A stretch of 48,906 nt of DNA from Cryptosporangium phraense (GCF_006912135.1 NZ_VIRS01000047.1:1-48906), one strand, 5' to 3'; shown: positions 39,878 through 48,782, numbered from the stretch's first letter. Numbers and translations: made by a program. The notes: generated from the letters alone by a model not told the origin.

Positions 39878-40701
39878 CTCCGGATCACCGAGAGCAGCTG
39901 CAGCTTGTCGTAGCTCTCGCTGCCCGGGATCGCGGTGTAGACGAGCAGGTTGTGCGACTGGTCGGGGTCGACCAGGTGCTGGCAGGTCAGCTCGAGGTCA
40001 CCGACCTCGGGGTGCACGAACCGCTTGGTCTCGTTGGGACGGATCCCGACTTCGTGCTGGTCCCAGACCCGGCGGAAGTCCTCGCTCTCGGCCAGCAGCA
40101 GGGCGACGTAGCGCGCGGCCCGGGAGTCCGGGCCGCGCAGCGTCGCGATCTGACGCAGGCCGGAGGCGAACATCCGGGAGAGGAACTCGTGCTCCTCGCG
40201 GGCATATCTGGCCCGGGTCTCGGGGTCGGTGAACCACCGGTAGCCGAGGCTGCGGGCCGGCCCGGTGTACCGGGTCGTGTCGCCGGTCAGCGCGACGCCG
40301 AGCGGCGTCTGGCGCAGCGTCTCGCCGAGCTCGGTGACGATCTCGGCCGGCGTGTCGGCCAGCCGGTCGAACACCCGCAGCAGGCCCGGGCTGATGTAGT
40401 CACCGGCCGGACCCCGGGCCGGCGGGGTGTGCCCGGCCAGCCGGAACAGGTGGTCACGCTCGTCCAGCGAGAGGTGGAGCCCCTGCGCGATCGACGCGAT
40501 CATCTGTTCGGACGGGTGCGGCCCGCGTTCCCGCTCGAGCCGCGCGTAGTAGTCGGTCGACATGTGGCAGAGCGCCGCCGCCTCTTCCCGGCGCAGGCCG
40601 TTCGTCCGGCGGCGCTGCCCACGCGGAAGGCCGACGTCCTCGGGCTGCAGCGACTCGCGCCGACGCCGGAGGAACTCGGCGAGCCCGGTCCGATCGATCA
40701 C
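39847..40701 (-). CDS. XRE-family regulator with MmyB-like domain
   Basis: Regulator of 284 residues. The N-terminal HTH (RRRRESLQPEDVGLPRGQRR, TNGLRREEAAALCHMSTDYY, then LERERGPHPSEQMIASIAQG) covers about 5-80. The rest is the MmyB-like PAS-fold ligand domain, with YRWFTDPETRARYAREE and VWDQHEVGIRPNE as landmarks. In streptomycetes many such genes are divergent from an SDR, as here (SDR at 40822), and bind a fatty-acid-like ligand. GTG 40701 is chosen; a GTG at 40737 would add 12 residues. Confidence 0.92.
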   Translation of the reverse strand: MIDRTGLAEFLRRRRESLQPEDVGLPRGQRRRTNGLRREEAAALCHMSTDYYARLERERGPHPSEQMIASIAQGLHLSLDERDHLFRLAGHTPPARGPAGDYISPGLLRVFDRLADTPAEIVTELGETLRQTPLGVALTGDTTRYTGPARSLGYRWFTDPETRARYAREEHEFLSRMFASGLRQIATLRGPDSRAARYVALLLAESEDFRRVWDQHEVGIRPNETKRFVHPEVGDLELTCQHLVDPDQSHNLLVYTAIPGSESYDKLQLLSVIRSQTWLAPPST

Positions 40702-40821
40702 GCTCTGTTTGTACCCGGTGCACGTTTTCCCAGCCACGGCCTGCCGATCCCCGGATAACCGGGCCGTAGATGCGTCTCCGGCGACGGCCGACTCTGGTCA
40801 CAACGACTTGGAGGCAACACC

Positions 40822-41736
40822 ATGGAGCTCACCGTCCCGAATCTGTCCGGTCAGCGGGCCGTCGTCACCGGCGGCAGCGACGGCGTCGGACTCGTCATCG
40901 CCCGGAGGCTCGCCGCGGCCGGGGCCGAGGTGATCCTGCCGGTGCGCAACCCCCGCAAGGGCGAGGCCGCCATCGACGCGATCCACCGGCGGACGCCGGA
41001 CGCGGACGTGTCACTGCGCGCGCTCGACCTGTCGTCGCTGGAGAGCGTGGCCGCACTGGGCGACGCGCTGCGCGACGAGGGCCGGCCGATCCACCTGCTG
41101 ATCAACAACGCCGGCGTGATGACGCCACCCGACCGGCAGACGACCGCCGACGGGTTCGAGCTCCAGTTCGGCACGAACCATCTCGGTCACTTCGCGCTGG
41201 TCGCCCACCTGCTGCCGCTGCTGCGCGCCGGACGCGCCCGGGTGACCTCGCAGATCAGCATCGCGGCGAACCAGGGCTCGATCAACTGGGACGACCTGAA
41301 CTGGGAGCGCTCCTACCGCGGTGGCCGGGCGTACAGCCAGTCGAAGATCGCGTTCGGGCTGTTCGGCCTGGAGCTCGACCGGCGCAGCCGGGCCAACGGC
41401 TGGGGCATCACGAGCAACCTCTCACACCCCGGTGTCGCGCCGACGAATCTGCTCGCCGCCCGGCCCGAGGTCGGCCGCAGCCGGGACACCGCGGGACGGC
41501 GGATCATCCGCGTGCTGTCCTCGCGCGGAATCGTGCTCGGCACGGTCGAGTCGGCCGCGCTCCCGGCCGTGCTGGCTGCGACGACCACCGACACCGCTCC
41601 GTTCTTCGGGCCGAGCGGGCTCGGCCATCTCGGTGGCGCGCCGGCCGCCCAGAAGCTGTACTCGCGGTTGGAGAGTGCCGAGGAGGCTTCGCGGGTCTGG
41701 GAGGTCTCGGAGGAGCTGACCAAGGTCTCTTTCTGA
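40822..41736 (+). CDS. Short-chain dehydrogenase/reductase (MmyB-linked)
   Basis: SDR of 304 residues. Cofactor motif TGGSDGVG (17-24), NNAG at about 95-98, Ser in [11 protein letters not shown], and Tyr-x3-Lys in AYSQSKIAF. It belongs to the long retinol-dehydrogenase-like group, with C-terminal segments [17 protein letters not shown] and [15 protein letters not shown]. The GGAGG ribosome site is 8 bases from the ATG. The pairing with a divergent MmyB-like regulator is widespread in actinobacteria; that regulator most likely controls it. A strong terminator follows. Confidence 0.92.
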   Translation: MELTVPNLSGQRAVVTGGSDGVGLVIARRLAAAGAEVILPVRNPRKGEAAIDAIHRRTPDADVSLRALDLSSLESVAALGDALRDEGRPIHLLINNAGVMTPPDRQTTADGFELQFGTNHLGHFALVAHLLPLLRAGRARVTSQISIAANQGSINWDDLNWERSYRGGRAYSQSKIAFGLFGLELDRRSRANGWGITSNLSHPGVAPTNLLAARPEVGRSRDTAGRRIIRVLSSRGIVLGTVESAALPAVLAATTTDTAPFFGPSGLGHLGGAPAAQKLYSRLESAEEASRVWEVSEELTKVSF

Positions 41737-41746
41737 CGACATACGG

Positions 41747-41777
41747 AAAGGCCGGCCGCGTTACGCGGCCGGCCTTT
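41747..41777. terminator. Strong bidirectional hairpin
   Basis: Perfect 14-bp stem AAAGGCCGGCCGCG with loop TTA, running into a TTT. It lies between the SDR stop (41736) and the end of the opposing GlsB gene (41814), so it can terminate both. The A-tract on one side and T-tract on the other suit both directions. Confidence 0.85.
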
Positions 41778-41813
41778 CTCACCAACCCACCCGTTCGGGG
41801 GCGGTCTGTTGGG

Positions 41814-42098
41814 TCAGAGAGCGCGGGTGCGGCCTCCACGGCGACCGTAGAAGCCGGCGGTCAGCGCCACACCGACGGCGGCCAGAACGACCTGGAAGAT
41901 CAGCTCGATCCAGTCGAAACCCTTGGTGTCCGCGACGCCGACGCCGCGAGCGATCGCGGTACCGAGCAGCGCGGCGACGATGCCGATGACGATCGTGAGC
42001 CAGATCGGAATGTTCTGCTTACCCGGGACGACCAGGCGTCCGAGAGCTCCGATGATGAGACCCACGACCAGCGCGGTGATGATGCCGGTGACGGTCAC
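41814..42098 (-). CDS. GlsB/YeaQ/YmgE-family membrane protein
   Basis: Small stress-associated membrane protein of 94 residues, formerly 'transglycosylase-associated protein'. Three hydrophobic helices: IITALVVGLIIGALGRLVVP, IPIWLTIVIGIVAALLGTAI and IFQVVLAAVGVALTAGFYG. The glycine-rich first helix with GRLVVPG at its end is the family mark. GTG 42098 has AAGGAAGG 8 bases upstream. It ends toward the strong hairpin and appears monocistronic. Confidence 0.9.
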   Translation of the reverse strand: MTVTGIITALVVGLIIGALGRLVVPGKQNIPIWLTIVIGIVAALLGTAIARGVGVADTKGFDWIELIFQVVLAAVGVALTAGFYGRRGGRTRAL

Positions 42099-42208
42099 GG
42101 CACGTACCTTCCTTCGTCTTCCCGCCGCAGTGGCCCGCGGCGACCCGAACACTGAGTCCCCCGGAAGACGCGGTCACCAAACGAGGTGTGATCTAACAGA
42201 AAGTGCGT

Positions 42209-42844
42209 TTATCGCACGTAGGAAGTGAGTAGTCCTGCCAGCTTGACCGGTTGGCTCAGCGCCGGGGTGTGGCCACTGTCGAGCTCGTCGGGAACGACGC
42301 CCAGCCGCTCCCGGGCGACCCGGCGGAGGAAGCCCACCGGTAGCAGCCGATCGTCGCGTCCGATCACGACGTGGGTGGGGACGTCGGGCCAGGCGGCGAG
42401 GGGTGAGGGCTCGCTCATCCGGGCCTCCGACTGCGCGCGGCCGCGCTTCCACGCCTCCTCTCGGAGGGCCGGGGGCACGTCCTGGTAGAAGACGTCGTCG
42501 TAGCTCTCGCGGTCTTCGTCGGCGTACCGGGTGTTGGCCCAGAAGTCGGCCGGAGCTTCCCGGGGCGCCGGGATCATCGGCGCCACCAGGACGATCCGGC
42601 CGACCGAGGCCCGGTCGGCGACGAGCGGCGCGACGAACCCGCCGAGCGACTGGGCGACGATGACCGTGTCCCGGCGGTCGCCGATCGCCGCCGCCACCGC
42701 GTCCGCGTACTCCGGCAGCCCGGCGTCGTCGTCCTCGCACGGTAGGTCGGGCGCGACGGTCTCGTGGCCCGTCGCCCGCAGTTCGGCCTCGACGAGGTGC
42801 CAGTACCACCCGACGTCACCGGCGCCGTGAATCAATGCGAACAT
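42209..42844 (-). CDS. Alpha/beta-hydrolase
   Basis: Hydrolase of 211 residues. It begins MFALIHGAGDVGWYWHLV (oxyanion HGAG), nucleophile elbow VAQSLGG with Ser near 66, the acid probably in VVIGRDDRLLP (GRDD) and catalytic His in SGHTPALSQP. The compact size and the HGAG opening resemble methylketone-hydrolase or salicylate-esterase-like proteins, so small esters are likely. It is the third and last gene of the operon behind the AhpD-like gene, 8 bases away. Confidence 0.9.
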   Translation of the reverse strand: MFALIHGAGDVGWYWHLVEAELRATGHETVAPDLPCEDDDAGLPEYADAVAAAIGDRRDTVIVAQSLGGFVAPLVADRASVGRIVLVAPMIPAPREAPADFWANTRYADEDRESYDDVFYQDVPPALREEAWKRGRAQSEARMSEPSPLAAWPDVPTHVVIGRDDRLLPVGFLRRVARERLGVVPDELDSGHTPALSQPVKLAGLLTSYVR

Positions 42845-42852
42845 GCCTGCTG

Positions 42853-43326
42853 TTATCCCAGGGAACCGGCCACGTAGTCACCAGCCGGCTGCTGGATGAT
42901 CACGTTCATCCGGTTGAACGCGTTGATCAGCGCGATGTTGGCGACCAGCGCGAGCAGTTCGTCCTCGGTGAAGTGCTTGGCGGCGTTCGCCCACACGTCG
43001 TCGGGAACCCCGCCGGCCGCGTCGGCGATGCGGGTGCCTTCCTCGGCGAGCTCGAGCGCAGCGCGCTCGGCCTCGGTGAACACCGTGGCCTCGCGCCACG
43101 CGGACACCAGCAGCAGACGCTGCACGGCCTCGCCCGCGGCCAGCGCTTCCTTGGTGTGCATGTCGGTGCAGAAGCCGCAGCCGTTGATCTGGCTCGCCCG
43201 CAGGCGGACCAGCTCCATCGTCGACTCCGGGACGGAGGACTCCTGCAGCACGCGCCCGGCCGACGCCAGGTGCTTGACGATCTTGCCGGTGAGCGGGCTG
43301 GCGAAGGCGTTGAGTCGGGCGTCCAT
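42853..43326 (-). CDS. Carboxymuconolactone-decarboxylase family protein (AhpD-like)
   Basis: All-helical redox protein of 157 residues. The AhpD motif CGFCTDMH gives Cys50 and Cys53 with His57, preceded by Glu in TMELVRLRAS. These proteins act as peroxidases or peroxidase adaptors; the decarboxylase name is historical. ALINAFNRMNVIIQ is the terminal helix. It sits between two hydrolases in the MarR-linked operon, 32 bases from the upstream gene. Such a hydrolase plus AhpD-like set suggests handling of an oxidised organic compound. Confidence 0.92.
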   Translation of the reverse strand: MDARLNAFASPLTGKIVKHLASAGRVLQESSVPESTMELVRLRASQINGCGFCTDMHTKEALAAGEAVQRLLLVSAWREATVFTEAERAALELAEEGTRIADAAGGVPDDVWANAAKHFTEDELLALVANIALINAFNRMNVIIQQPAGDYVAGSLG

Positions 43327-43358
43327 GGCGAGCTCCTAGGATCTGTTTTCTCGGACGC

Positions 43359-44177
43359 TCACAGGACACCGCTGGGGCGCTGGACGTGACACCACTCGCG
43401 CAGGATCCGGGCGAGGTCTTCCGGCGCCTCCAGAGCGACGTAGTGCCCGACCCCGTCGAGCCGCACCGATCGGACGTCGGTGGCGACCTGCGCCATCGTC
43501 GCCTCGGTGAACGGTCCGCCGGCGCTGCCCACGGCCAGCACCGGCACGGTCAGCTCGGGCAGCGCCCGGAGCTCCGCGCCCTCCCGGAGCATCGACCGGT
43601 ACAGGCCGATCGCTCCGCTCCAGCCGTCGGGCCGTGCGTAGCCGCGGGCGAACTCTTCGACGTCTTTCCCGGCACCGAGTTTCCCGGCACCGAGCAGGGT
43701 CGAGAGGAACGTCTGCTCGCGGCCGGGCAGCAGCATCTCCGGGACGCCGGGCGCGGCCAGCATCCCGATGTACCAGGCGCCGCCGTGGGTCACGTCGGCC
43801 AGGGCTTCGAGCCCGTAGCCGGCCAGGCCCATCTCGATCGCGGTGAGGCTCAGGACGTCGTCGGGGTGGTTCGCGGCCAGCCGGTACACGGTCGCGCCGC
43901 TGATGTCCTGGCCGGTCAGGTGCACCGGGCCGACGTCGAGATGGGCGATCAGACGGTGCAGGTCCTCGGCCGCGGAGGCCGAGTCGGTGGACCCAGCCGC
44001 CGACTCTCCGAAACCGGGCAGGTCGACGGCGAAGACGCGGTGGTCGGTGGCGAGCAGCGGGATCAGCTCGTGGAAGGCCCACCAGGACTCCGGAAACCCG
44101 TGGACCAGCAAGATCGGCGGACCCGCTTCGCCGGCCGAGACGTAGTGCAGCCCCTCGAAGTGGTGGTGAGTGATCAT
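43359..44177 (-). CDS. Alpha/beta-hydrolase, epoxide-hydrolase/dehalogenase-like
   Basis: Hydrolase of 272 residues. HGFPESWWAF (26-35) is the oxyanion loop and the elbow TGQDISG puts Asp91 as nucleophile. That Asp marks epoxide hydrolases and haloalkane dehalogenases rather than Ser esterases. The catalytic His is in DGVGHYVALEAPE near the end, and DLPGFGES follows the second strand. A tandem duplication encodes LGAGK twice in the cap region (43665-43694). It is the first gene of the operon, divergent from MarR. Confidence 0.9.
   Translation of the reverse strand: MITHHHFEGLHYVSAGEAGPPILLVHGFPESWWAFHELIPLLATDHRVFAVDLPGFGESAAGSTDSASAAEDLHRLIAHLDVGPVHLTGQDISGATVYRLAANHPDDVLSLTAIEMGLAGYGLEALADVTHGGAWYIGMLAAPGVPEMLLPGREQTFLSTLLGAGKLGAGKDVEEFARGYARPDGWSGAIGLYRSMLREGAELRALPELTVPVLAVGSAGGPFTEATMAQVATDVRSVRLDGVGHYVALEAPEDLARILREWCHVQRPSGVL
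43665..43694. repeat. Tandem 15-bp duplication inside hydrolase
   Basis: TTTCCCGGCACCGAG occurs twice in tandem (43665-43679, 43680-43694), in frame, and gives LGAGKLGAGK in the cap domain of the epoxide-hydrolase-like protein. Confidence 0.85.
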
Positions 44178-44194
44178 GGCGGTTCCCTTCGATC

Positions 44195-44233
44195 GACAAC
44201 CTGGATGTCTAAATAATAGACACCCAGGTTGTC
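44195..44233. promoter_or_regulatory. 39-bp near-perfect inverted repeat, MarR operator
   Basis: GACAACCTGGATGTCTA (44195-44211) and its reverse copy (44217-44233) differ at one base and flank AATAA. It is AT-rich at the centre, unlike its surroundings, and lies between the divergent hydrolase (44177) and MarR (44261) starts. Confidence 0.8.
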
Positions 44234-44260
44234 TTTCGTCGAGAGCTTAGGCTGTGACGC

Positions 44261-44728
44261 ATGTCCCGCTCCGGTGCCGATCTCGCACTGCTCCTGCTCG
44301 GCGGGTTTCGGACGCTCGTGGACGCGGCGACGGCCGAGCTCGGCAAGCGCGGCTTCGACGACGTGCGGCCCGTGCACGACTTCGCGATGCGGGCGATCGC
44401 GGCCGGCGCCGACTCGGCGTCCGAGCTCGGTCGTCGGCTCTCGATCACCAAGCAGGCCGCGGCGAAGACGATCGCGGTCCTGGAGGAGCGGGGTTACGTC
44501 CGGACCGAGCCCGACCCCCGCGACGCCCGTCGCAAGCGCCTCGAGGTGACCGACCTGGGCCACCAAGTGATGAGCACCGGCGAGCAGATCTTCGACGAGC
44601 TCCGCGCCCAGTGGGCCGAGCAGATCGGCGCGGCCGAGCTGGCGACCCTGGAGGCGAACCTGGCCGCCCTGGTGGGCGCGGTCCCCGTCCGCTTCGACAC
44701 CCCCGGCTGGATCGCCCGCTCCCTCTGA
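44261..44728 (+). CDS. MarR-family regulator
   Basis: Regulator of 155 residues. The winged helix is about 35-100: HDFAMRAIAAGADSASELGR, LSITKQAAAKTIAVLEERGYV, and the basic wing DPRDARRKRLEVT. Leading and trailing helices would form the dimer. It is divergent from the hydrolase-AhpD-hydrolase operon, with the 39-bp inverted repeat between, so it most likely represses that operon and itself. No Cys is present, so sensing is probably by ligand. It ends 1 base from the opposing P450 gene end. Confidence 0.92.
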   Translation: MSRSGADLALLLLGGFRTLVDAATAELGKRGFDDVRPVHDFAMRAIAAGADSASELGRRLSITKQAAAKTIAVLEERGYVRTEPDPRDARRKRLEVTDLGHQVMSTGEQIFDELRAQWAEQIGAAELATLEANLAALVGAVPVRFDTPGWIARSL

Positions 44729-44729
44729 C

Positions 44730-45887
44730 TCACCAGTCGACCTCGCACTCGGCCAGGCTGAAGATCGCGTGGGACGCCCGGAACGACGCCCGGATCTCAC
44801 GCAACCCCGGGAACCGCCGGAGCAGCGCCGGATACGCGATCCGCAGCTCCGCCCGCGCCAACGGCGCCCCCAGACAGTGATGCACCCCGTACCCGAACGC
44901 CAGATGCCCGACCGTCCCCTGGCTGACGTCCAGCGCATCCGAGGCACCCGACCGGTTCGCCCCGGCCAGCGAACACAGCACCAGCTCCCCGGCCGGAATC
45001 GACACGTCCCCGATCGACACCTCGGTCACCGTCGTCCGGAACGTCCCGGCGTGCACGATCGACAGCCAGCGCAACAGCTCCTCCACCGCCGGCCCCACCG
45101 CCGCATCGTCGTCCCGCACCCGCGCGAGCTGCTCGGGGTTGCGCAGCAGCGCGAGCGTCCCCAGCCCGAGCATGTTCGCGGTCGTCTCGTGACCGGCGAT
45201 CAGCAACAGCCCGGCGATGCCGGTCAGCTCGTCCGCCGACAGTTCGTCGCCGTGCTCCCGGATCAACGACCCGAGCAGCGCGTCGCCGGGCTTCCGCTGC
45301 TCCCGCGCCACGAGCGAGGCCATGTAGGCCCGCGACTCGTCGCTCACGCGACGACGCTCCTTCATCGGCCTTCCGACGTCCAGCAGGTCACGGGTGCGCG
45401 CTTGGAATTCGTCCCGATCGTCATAGGGGACGCCGAGCAGCTCGCAGATCACCAACGACGGGACCGGCAGGGCGAAGGCCGTCACCAGATCGGCCGGAGG
45501 GCCGGTGCGCTCCATCGCGTCGAGGTGCTCGTCGACGATCGCGCGGATCCGGGGCTCGAGCCGTTGCACGGCGCGGACCGTGAACTCCGGCGTCAGGAAC
45601 CGGCGCAGCCGGGTGTGTTCCGGCGGGTCCCAGCTGAGCAGGTTGCCTGCGCGCAGGCGGTCGAGCTGCTCCTCGGTCAGGTCCTCGAATCCGGGGAAGT
45701 CGCCCAGCCGGCGGGCGGTGCTGAACCGGTCGGTGTCGGCCAGCACCGCCTTGACGTCGTCGCGCCGGGACACCAGCCAGGCGTCCGGGCCGAACGGCGT
45801 CCGAATCCGGGTCGCCCGGGGCAGGGCGAAGAGCTCGGGGACCGGATCGAAGCCGTCCCGTTCCATGTAAACCGGAAGCGTTGTCAC
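44730..45887 (-). CDS. Cytochrome P450
   Basis: Haem monooxygenase of 385 residues, soluble bacterial class. The I-helix oxygen motif is AGHETTA (231-237), ExxR is Glu270-Arg273 in EELLRW, and the haem loop [10 protein letters not shown] (331-340) has the ligand Cys338. The substrate is unknown. It follows the BBE-type flavoprotein by 16 bases on the same strand, an apparent two-gene operon; such pairs are common in tailoring steps of natural-product pathways. No ferredoxin gene is adjacent. The start is a GTG at 45887; an ATG at 45866 is the alternative. Confidence 0.95.
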   Translation of the reverse strand: MTTLPVYMERDGFDPVPELFALPRATRIRTPFGPDAWLVSRRDDVKAVLADTDRFSTARRLGDFPGFEDLTEEQLDRLRAGNLLSWDPPEHTRLRRFLTPEFTVRAVQRLEPRIRAIVDEHLDAMERTGPPADLVTAFALPVPSLVICELLGVPYDDRDEFQARTRDLLDVGRPMKERRRVSDESRAYMASLVAREQRKPGDALLGSLIREHGDELSADELTGIAGLLLIAGHETTANMLGLGTLALLRNPEQLARVRDDDAAVGPAVEELLRWLSIVHAGTFRTTVTEVSIGDVSIPAGELVLCSLAGANRSGASDALDVSQGTVGHLAFGYGVHHCLGAPLARAELRIAYPALLRRFPGLREIRASFRASHAIFSLAECEVDW

Positions 45888-45903
45888 AAACCAGGCATAC
45901 TCC

Positions 45904-47256
45904 TTAGACCCTCGGGATCTCGTGATTGGCGCGGAAGACGCCGTACGGATCGACCCTCCGGCGGATCCGCAGCAGCGACTGCCACGCCCCGGGGTCGAAG
46001 CCCGTGGCCGGGTCGACCGCCTGCTGGGCGAAGTTCAGGTAGCTCCGGTTCGCGAACCACGGCGCCATCGCCTCGAGCGTGCGGTCGTGGTCGGCGATCG
46101 TCCGGGCACGCTCCGGCCCCGTCGCCACACCCCCGGCGAACAGCAGGAACTCGCCGTCCAGCCGGTTGAGCACCCCACCGCCGGGCGCCGGCCGCGACAA
46201 CGCACCGCCCAGCTGACGCAGCTCGGCCGTCACCACCAGCGAGCTGTCGGACGTCACCGACAGCAGCTGATCGAGAGCCGCGGACGGCAGAGCGCCCAGC
46301 AGCGCCGATCGGAGCCCACCCGTGGAGGGCTGCTCGGAGTCGTTGTGCAACCGCGACAGCGACCGGGCCGGAACCCGCCGGAACGTGTCCCACTTCGGCC
46401 GCAACTCCCGCAGCGGCGCCATGATCGCCTCGGCCTCGGCGTCGCTCCCGAGCACCGCCCCGTCGACGACGACGAGCTTCCGGCCGCGCAGCAGGTCCGG
46501 GATCTCCGGCACCAGCGGGTACTGGACCTGCCGATAGATCGAGGTGACGGCGTCGGGCACCGACGCCGTCCACTCGACCCACCGCGGCAGCACCCGCTCG
46601 GCCTCGCGCAGGTCCCAGACCAGCACTCCGGCGTAGGCCGTCCGGATCGGCTCCGGCGTGAACTCCAACGCCGTGACCAGCCCGAAGTTCGCGCCACCAC
46701 CGCCCCGCAGGGCCCAGAAGAGTTCCGGATCGTGGTTCGCGTCGATCCGGACGAGCTCCCCGTCGGCGGTGATCAGCTCGACGGCGGTCACCGAGTTCGC
46801 GGCCAGCCCCCTCGACCGGCCGTACCACCCGATGCCCCCGCCGAGCGTGTGACCGACGATCCCGCCGGTCGGTGCCGTCCCGTGCAGGACGGCCAGCCCG
46901 TACTCGCCGAGCATGTCGATCAGCGGCACCCAGATCGCCCCCGCGCCGACGCGCACCGTTCCGGCGCCGGGGTCGATCTGGTAGTCGCTGAGCCGATTCG
47001 TGCGGACGAGCACGGTGTCGCTGAGGTCGCCGAACGAGTAGGCGCCGTGGCCGGTGCCGATCGGCGCCACCCGCAGCCCGTCCGCGGCGGCCTGCCGGAC
47101 GACGTCGATCGCCTCGTCCGGCGTGCGCGGGAAGGCCACGGCGGCCGGCCTCAGGTCGGCGGCCAGGGCCCAGGTTCTGCACGCCGTTTCGTACTCGGCG
47201 TCCACTGGACGGTAGATGTGCCGCTCAAGTCTGGTTGCATATTCAACAACTGTCAC
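45904..47256 (-). CDS. BBE-type FAD-linked oxidoreductase (copy 2)
   Basis: Flavoprotein of 450 residues, close paralogue of the gene at 29435-30772. The putative covalent-FAD His70 lies in IGTGHGAY, with [20 protein letters not shown] and a terminal [10 protein letters not shown]. The N-terminus is slightly longer than in copy 1, and the start is uncertain (GTG 47256 is the first in-frame candidate near the conserved RHIYRP). It is translated just before the P450, so the two probably act in one pathway. It is divergent from an epimerase gene with a palindrome between. Confidence 0.9.
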   Translation of the reverse strand: MTVVEYATRLERHIYRPVDAEYETACRTWALAADLRPAAVAFPRTPDEAIDVVRQAAADGLRVAPIGTGHGAYSFGDLSDTVLVRTNRLSDYQIDPGAGTVRVGAGAIWVPLIDMLGEYGLAVLHGTAPTGGIVGHTLGGGIGWYGRSRGLAANSVTAVELITADGELVRIDANHDPELFWALRGGGGANFGLVTALEFTPEPIRTAYAGVLVWDLREAERVLPRWVEWTASVPDAVTSIYRQVQYPLVPEIPDLLRGRKLVVVDGAVLGSDAEAEAIMAPLRELRPKWDTFRRVPARSLSRLHNDSEQPSTGGLRSALLGALPSAALDQLLSVTSDSSLVVTAELRQLGGALSRPAPGGGVLNRLDGEFLLFAGGVATGPERARTIADHDRTLEAMAPWFANRSYLNFAQQAVDPATGFDPGAWQSLLRIRRRVDPYGVFRANHEIPRV

Positions 47257-47302
47257 ACCTGCGATGACGGGATATACGGCCGGAAGTTCACCAAGTTCGG
47301 CA

Positions 47303-47319
47303 TGCGAACTTTGTTCGCA
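47303..47319. promoter_or_regulatory. Palindrome TGCGAAC-TTT-GTTCGCA
   Basis: Perfect 7-bp inverted repeat with 3-base spacer between the BBE (47256) and epimerase (47356) starts; a related GTTCG is at 47295-47299. It lies 36 bases before the epimerase ATG. No regulator gene is beside it. Confidence 0.6.
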
Positions 47320-47355
47320 TTGCGTCGGCCGGGGAAACCGCAGCATGCTGGGGCG

Positions 47356-48300
47356 ATGCGGATTGTTGTCATCGGTGGAAGCGGTCACATCGGAACGTTC
47401 CTGGTCCCCCGGTTGGTACGGGCCGGCCACGAGGTCATCACGATCAGCCGCGGCACCCGCGGGCCGTACGTCTCGTCGCCCGAGTGGGAGAGCGTCCGGC
47501 TGGTCACGGCCGACCGGGAGCGGGACTCCACGTTCGACGACCGGGTCGTCGGTCTGGCTCCCGACGTCGTCGTGGACCTGGTCTGTTTCACGCTCGCGTC
47601 GGCATCGGCGCTGGTCGAGCGCCTCCGCGGCGAGGTCGGTCACCTGGTGCACTGCGGCTCGATCTGGCGGTACGGGGTTTCGCACCGGATCCCGATCACC
47701 GAGGAGACCGGCACCCCGCCGTTCGGCGAGTACGGCATCGAGAAGGACCGCATCGCGCGGATGCTGAAGGAGGAGACCGCCTCCGGCGGCCTGGTGACCA
47801 CGTCACTGCATCCGGGCCACATCGTCGGTCCCGGTTGGGTGCCGATCAACCCGCTCGGGAACCTCGACCTCTCCGTCTGGCGGACGCTCGCCGCCGGCGA
47901 GCCGCTCCGAATCCCCGGCCTGGGCGCCGAGATGATGCACCACGTCCATGCGGACGACGTGGCGCAGGCTTTCGAAGTCGCTGTTTCGCATCGGTCCGAG
48001 GCCGCGGGCGAAGACTTCAACGCGGTGGCCCCCAGCGCGATCACGGTTCGCGGGTACGCGGAGGCGGCGGCGGCGTGGTTCGGGAAGCGGGCTGTGTTGG
48101 AGTCGGTGAGCTGGGCGGAATTCGAGGAGACGACGCCGAAGGAGCATGCCGAGACGAGTTGGGAGCATTTGGTGCGGAGCCAGTGCGCGTCGATCGAGAA
48201 GGCGCGCACGCGGTTGGGTTATGCGCCGCGTTATGAGCCGATGGAGGCGGTCGAGGAGTCGGTCCGCTGGCTCATCCTCCACGGAGAACTGACCCTCTGA
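47356..48300 (+). CDS. NAD-dependent epimerase/dehydratase family protein
   Basis: Extended SDR of 314 residues. Cofactor loop GGSGHIG (7-13), Tyr-x3-Lys in EYGIEKDRIA, and the Ser-bearing strand HLVHCGSIWRYG. The substrate half has HPGHIVGPGWVPINPLGN and the end SWEHLVRSQCASIEKARTRL, a pattern seen in actinobacterial NAD-dependent epimerases of unknown substrate, sometimes near secondary-metabolism genes. The start ATG is 47356. It is divergent from BBE copy 2, and the intervening palindrome may co-regulate both. Confidence 0.9.
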   Translation: MRIVVIGGSGHIGTFLVPRLVRAGHEVITISRGTRGPYVSSPEWESVRLVTADRERDSTFDDRVVGLAPDVVVDLVCFTLASASALVERLRGEVGHLVHCGSIWRYGVSHRIPITEETGTPPFGEYGIEKDRIARMLKEETASGGLVTTSLHPGHIVGPGWVPINPLGNLDLSVWRTLAAGEPLRIPGLGAEMMHHVHADDVAQAFEVAVSHRSEAAGEDFNAVAPSAITVRGYAEAAAAWFGKRAVLESVSWAEFEETTPKEHAETSWEHLVRSQCASIEKARTRLGYAPRYEPMEAVEESVRWLILHGELTL

Positions 48301-48735
48301 CCGCCCGCTCGCCTTGGCGCTGCCACCCCAGGCCGGCGCCGCGCCGAGCCCCACGGAGCCGCCGGTGGCGGCGGCCGCGAGGCAGGTGACGCCCCTGCGA
48401 TGCGAATCGCGGCCCAACGCCGCAGGCGGCGGTGCATCTCCACCGCGACCTCCGGCGCACCCACCGGCACCGCGGCGCCACCCGCATCCCCACCCAGCCC
48501 GGCCGGGCCCATCCCGGCTGCGGCGTGGCCGGCCCAGCGCCCCCGGCTGGCCCGCCCCGGCTGGCCTGCCCCGGCTGGCCTGTCCCCGGCTGGCCCGCTC
48601 CCGGCCCAGCCGCCCCACGGCGGCGTGCGCGGCACGAGCCACCCCGGCACGGCAGCCCGCCCAGCACGGCCGCGCAGCCCGATCGCCGCAGCCCGTGAGC
48701 GATGCAAGCCTGACCGGTAGCCCTCGACACATCGC
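48301..48735. other. Gene-free GC-rich stretch
   Basis: No frame here has convincing domains. The open frames seen on both strands come from repeated Gly/Pro/Arg/Ala codons in GC-rich sequence, and the tandem repeat at 48541-48597 lies inside. It separates the epimerase from the opposing terminal gene. Confidence 0.6.
48541..48597. repeat. Four 14-bp tandem units CCCCGGCTGGCCYG
   Basis: Units at 48541, 48555, 48569 and 48584, with one inserted T before the last. The unit contains a CCGGCTGGCC core. Neighbouring sequence holds looser copies. Nothing links it to a gene product. Confidence 0.85.
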
Positions 48736-48766
48736 AGCGGCCCGGAGCGATTCGCTCCGGGCCGCT
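48736..48766. terminator. Strong hairpin downstream of the terminal gene
   Basis: Perfect 14-bp stem AGCGGCCCGGAGCG with loop ATT. It lies 17 bases past the stop of the minus-strand partial gene (48783), so it fits a terminator for that gene. No long T-run follows, so read-through is possible. Confidence 0.75.
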
Positions 48767-48782
48767 TGCGTTATCTACGTAC

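Noticed and set aside
45922-47355. Plus-strand frame in front of the epimerase
   Set aside because: It mirrors BBE copy 2 on the other strand; the protein starts at 47356.
48272-48730. 152-residue minus-strand frame rich in QPG and GQPG repeats
   Set aside because: The collagen-like look comes from the 14-bp DNA repeat; no start site or domain.
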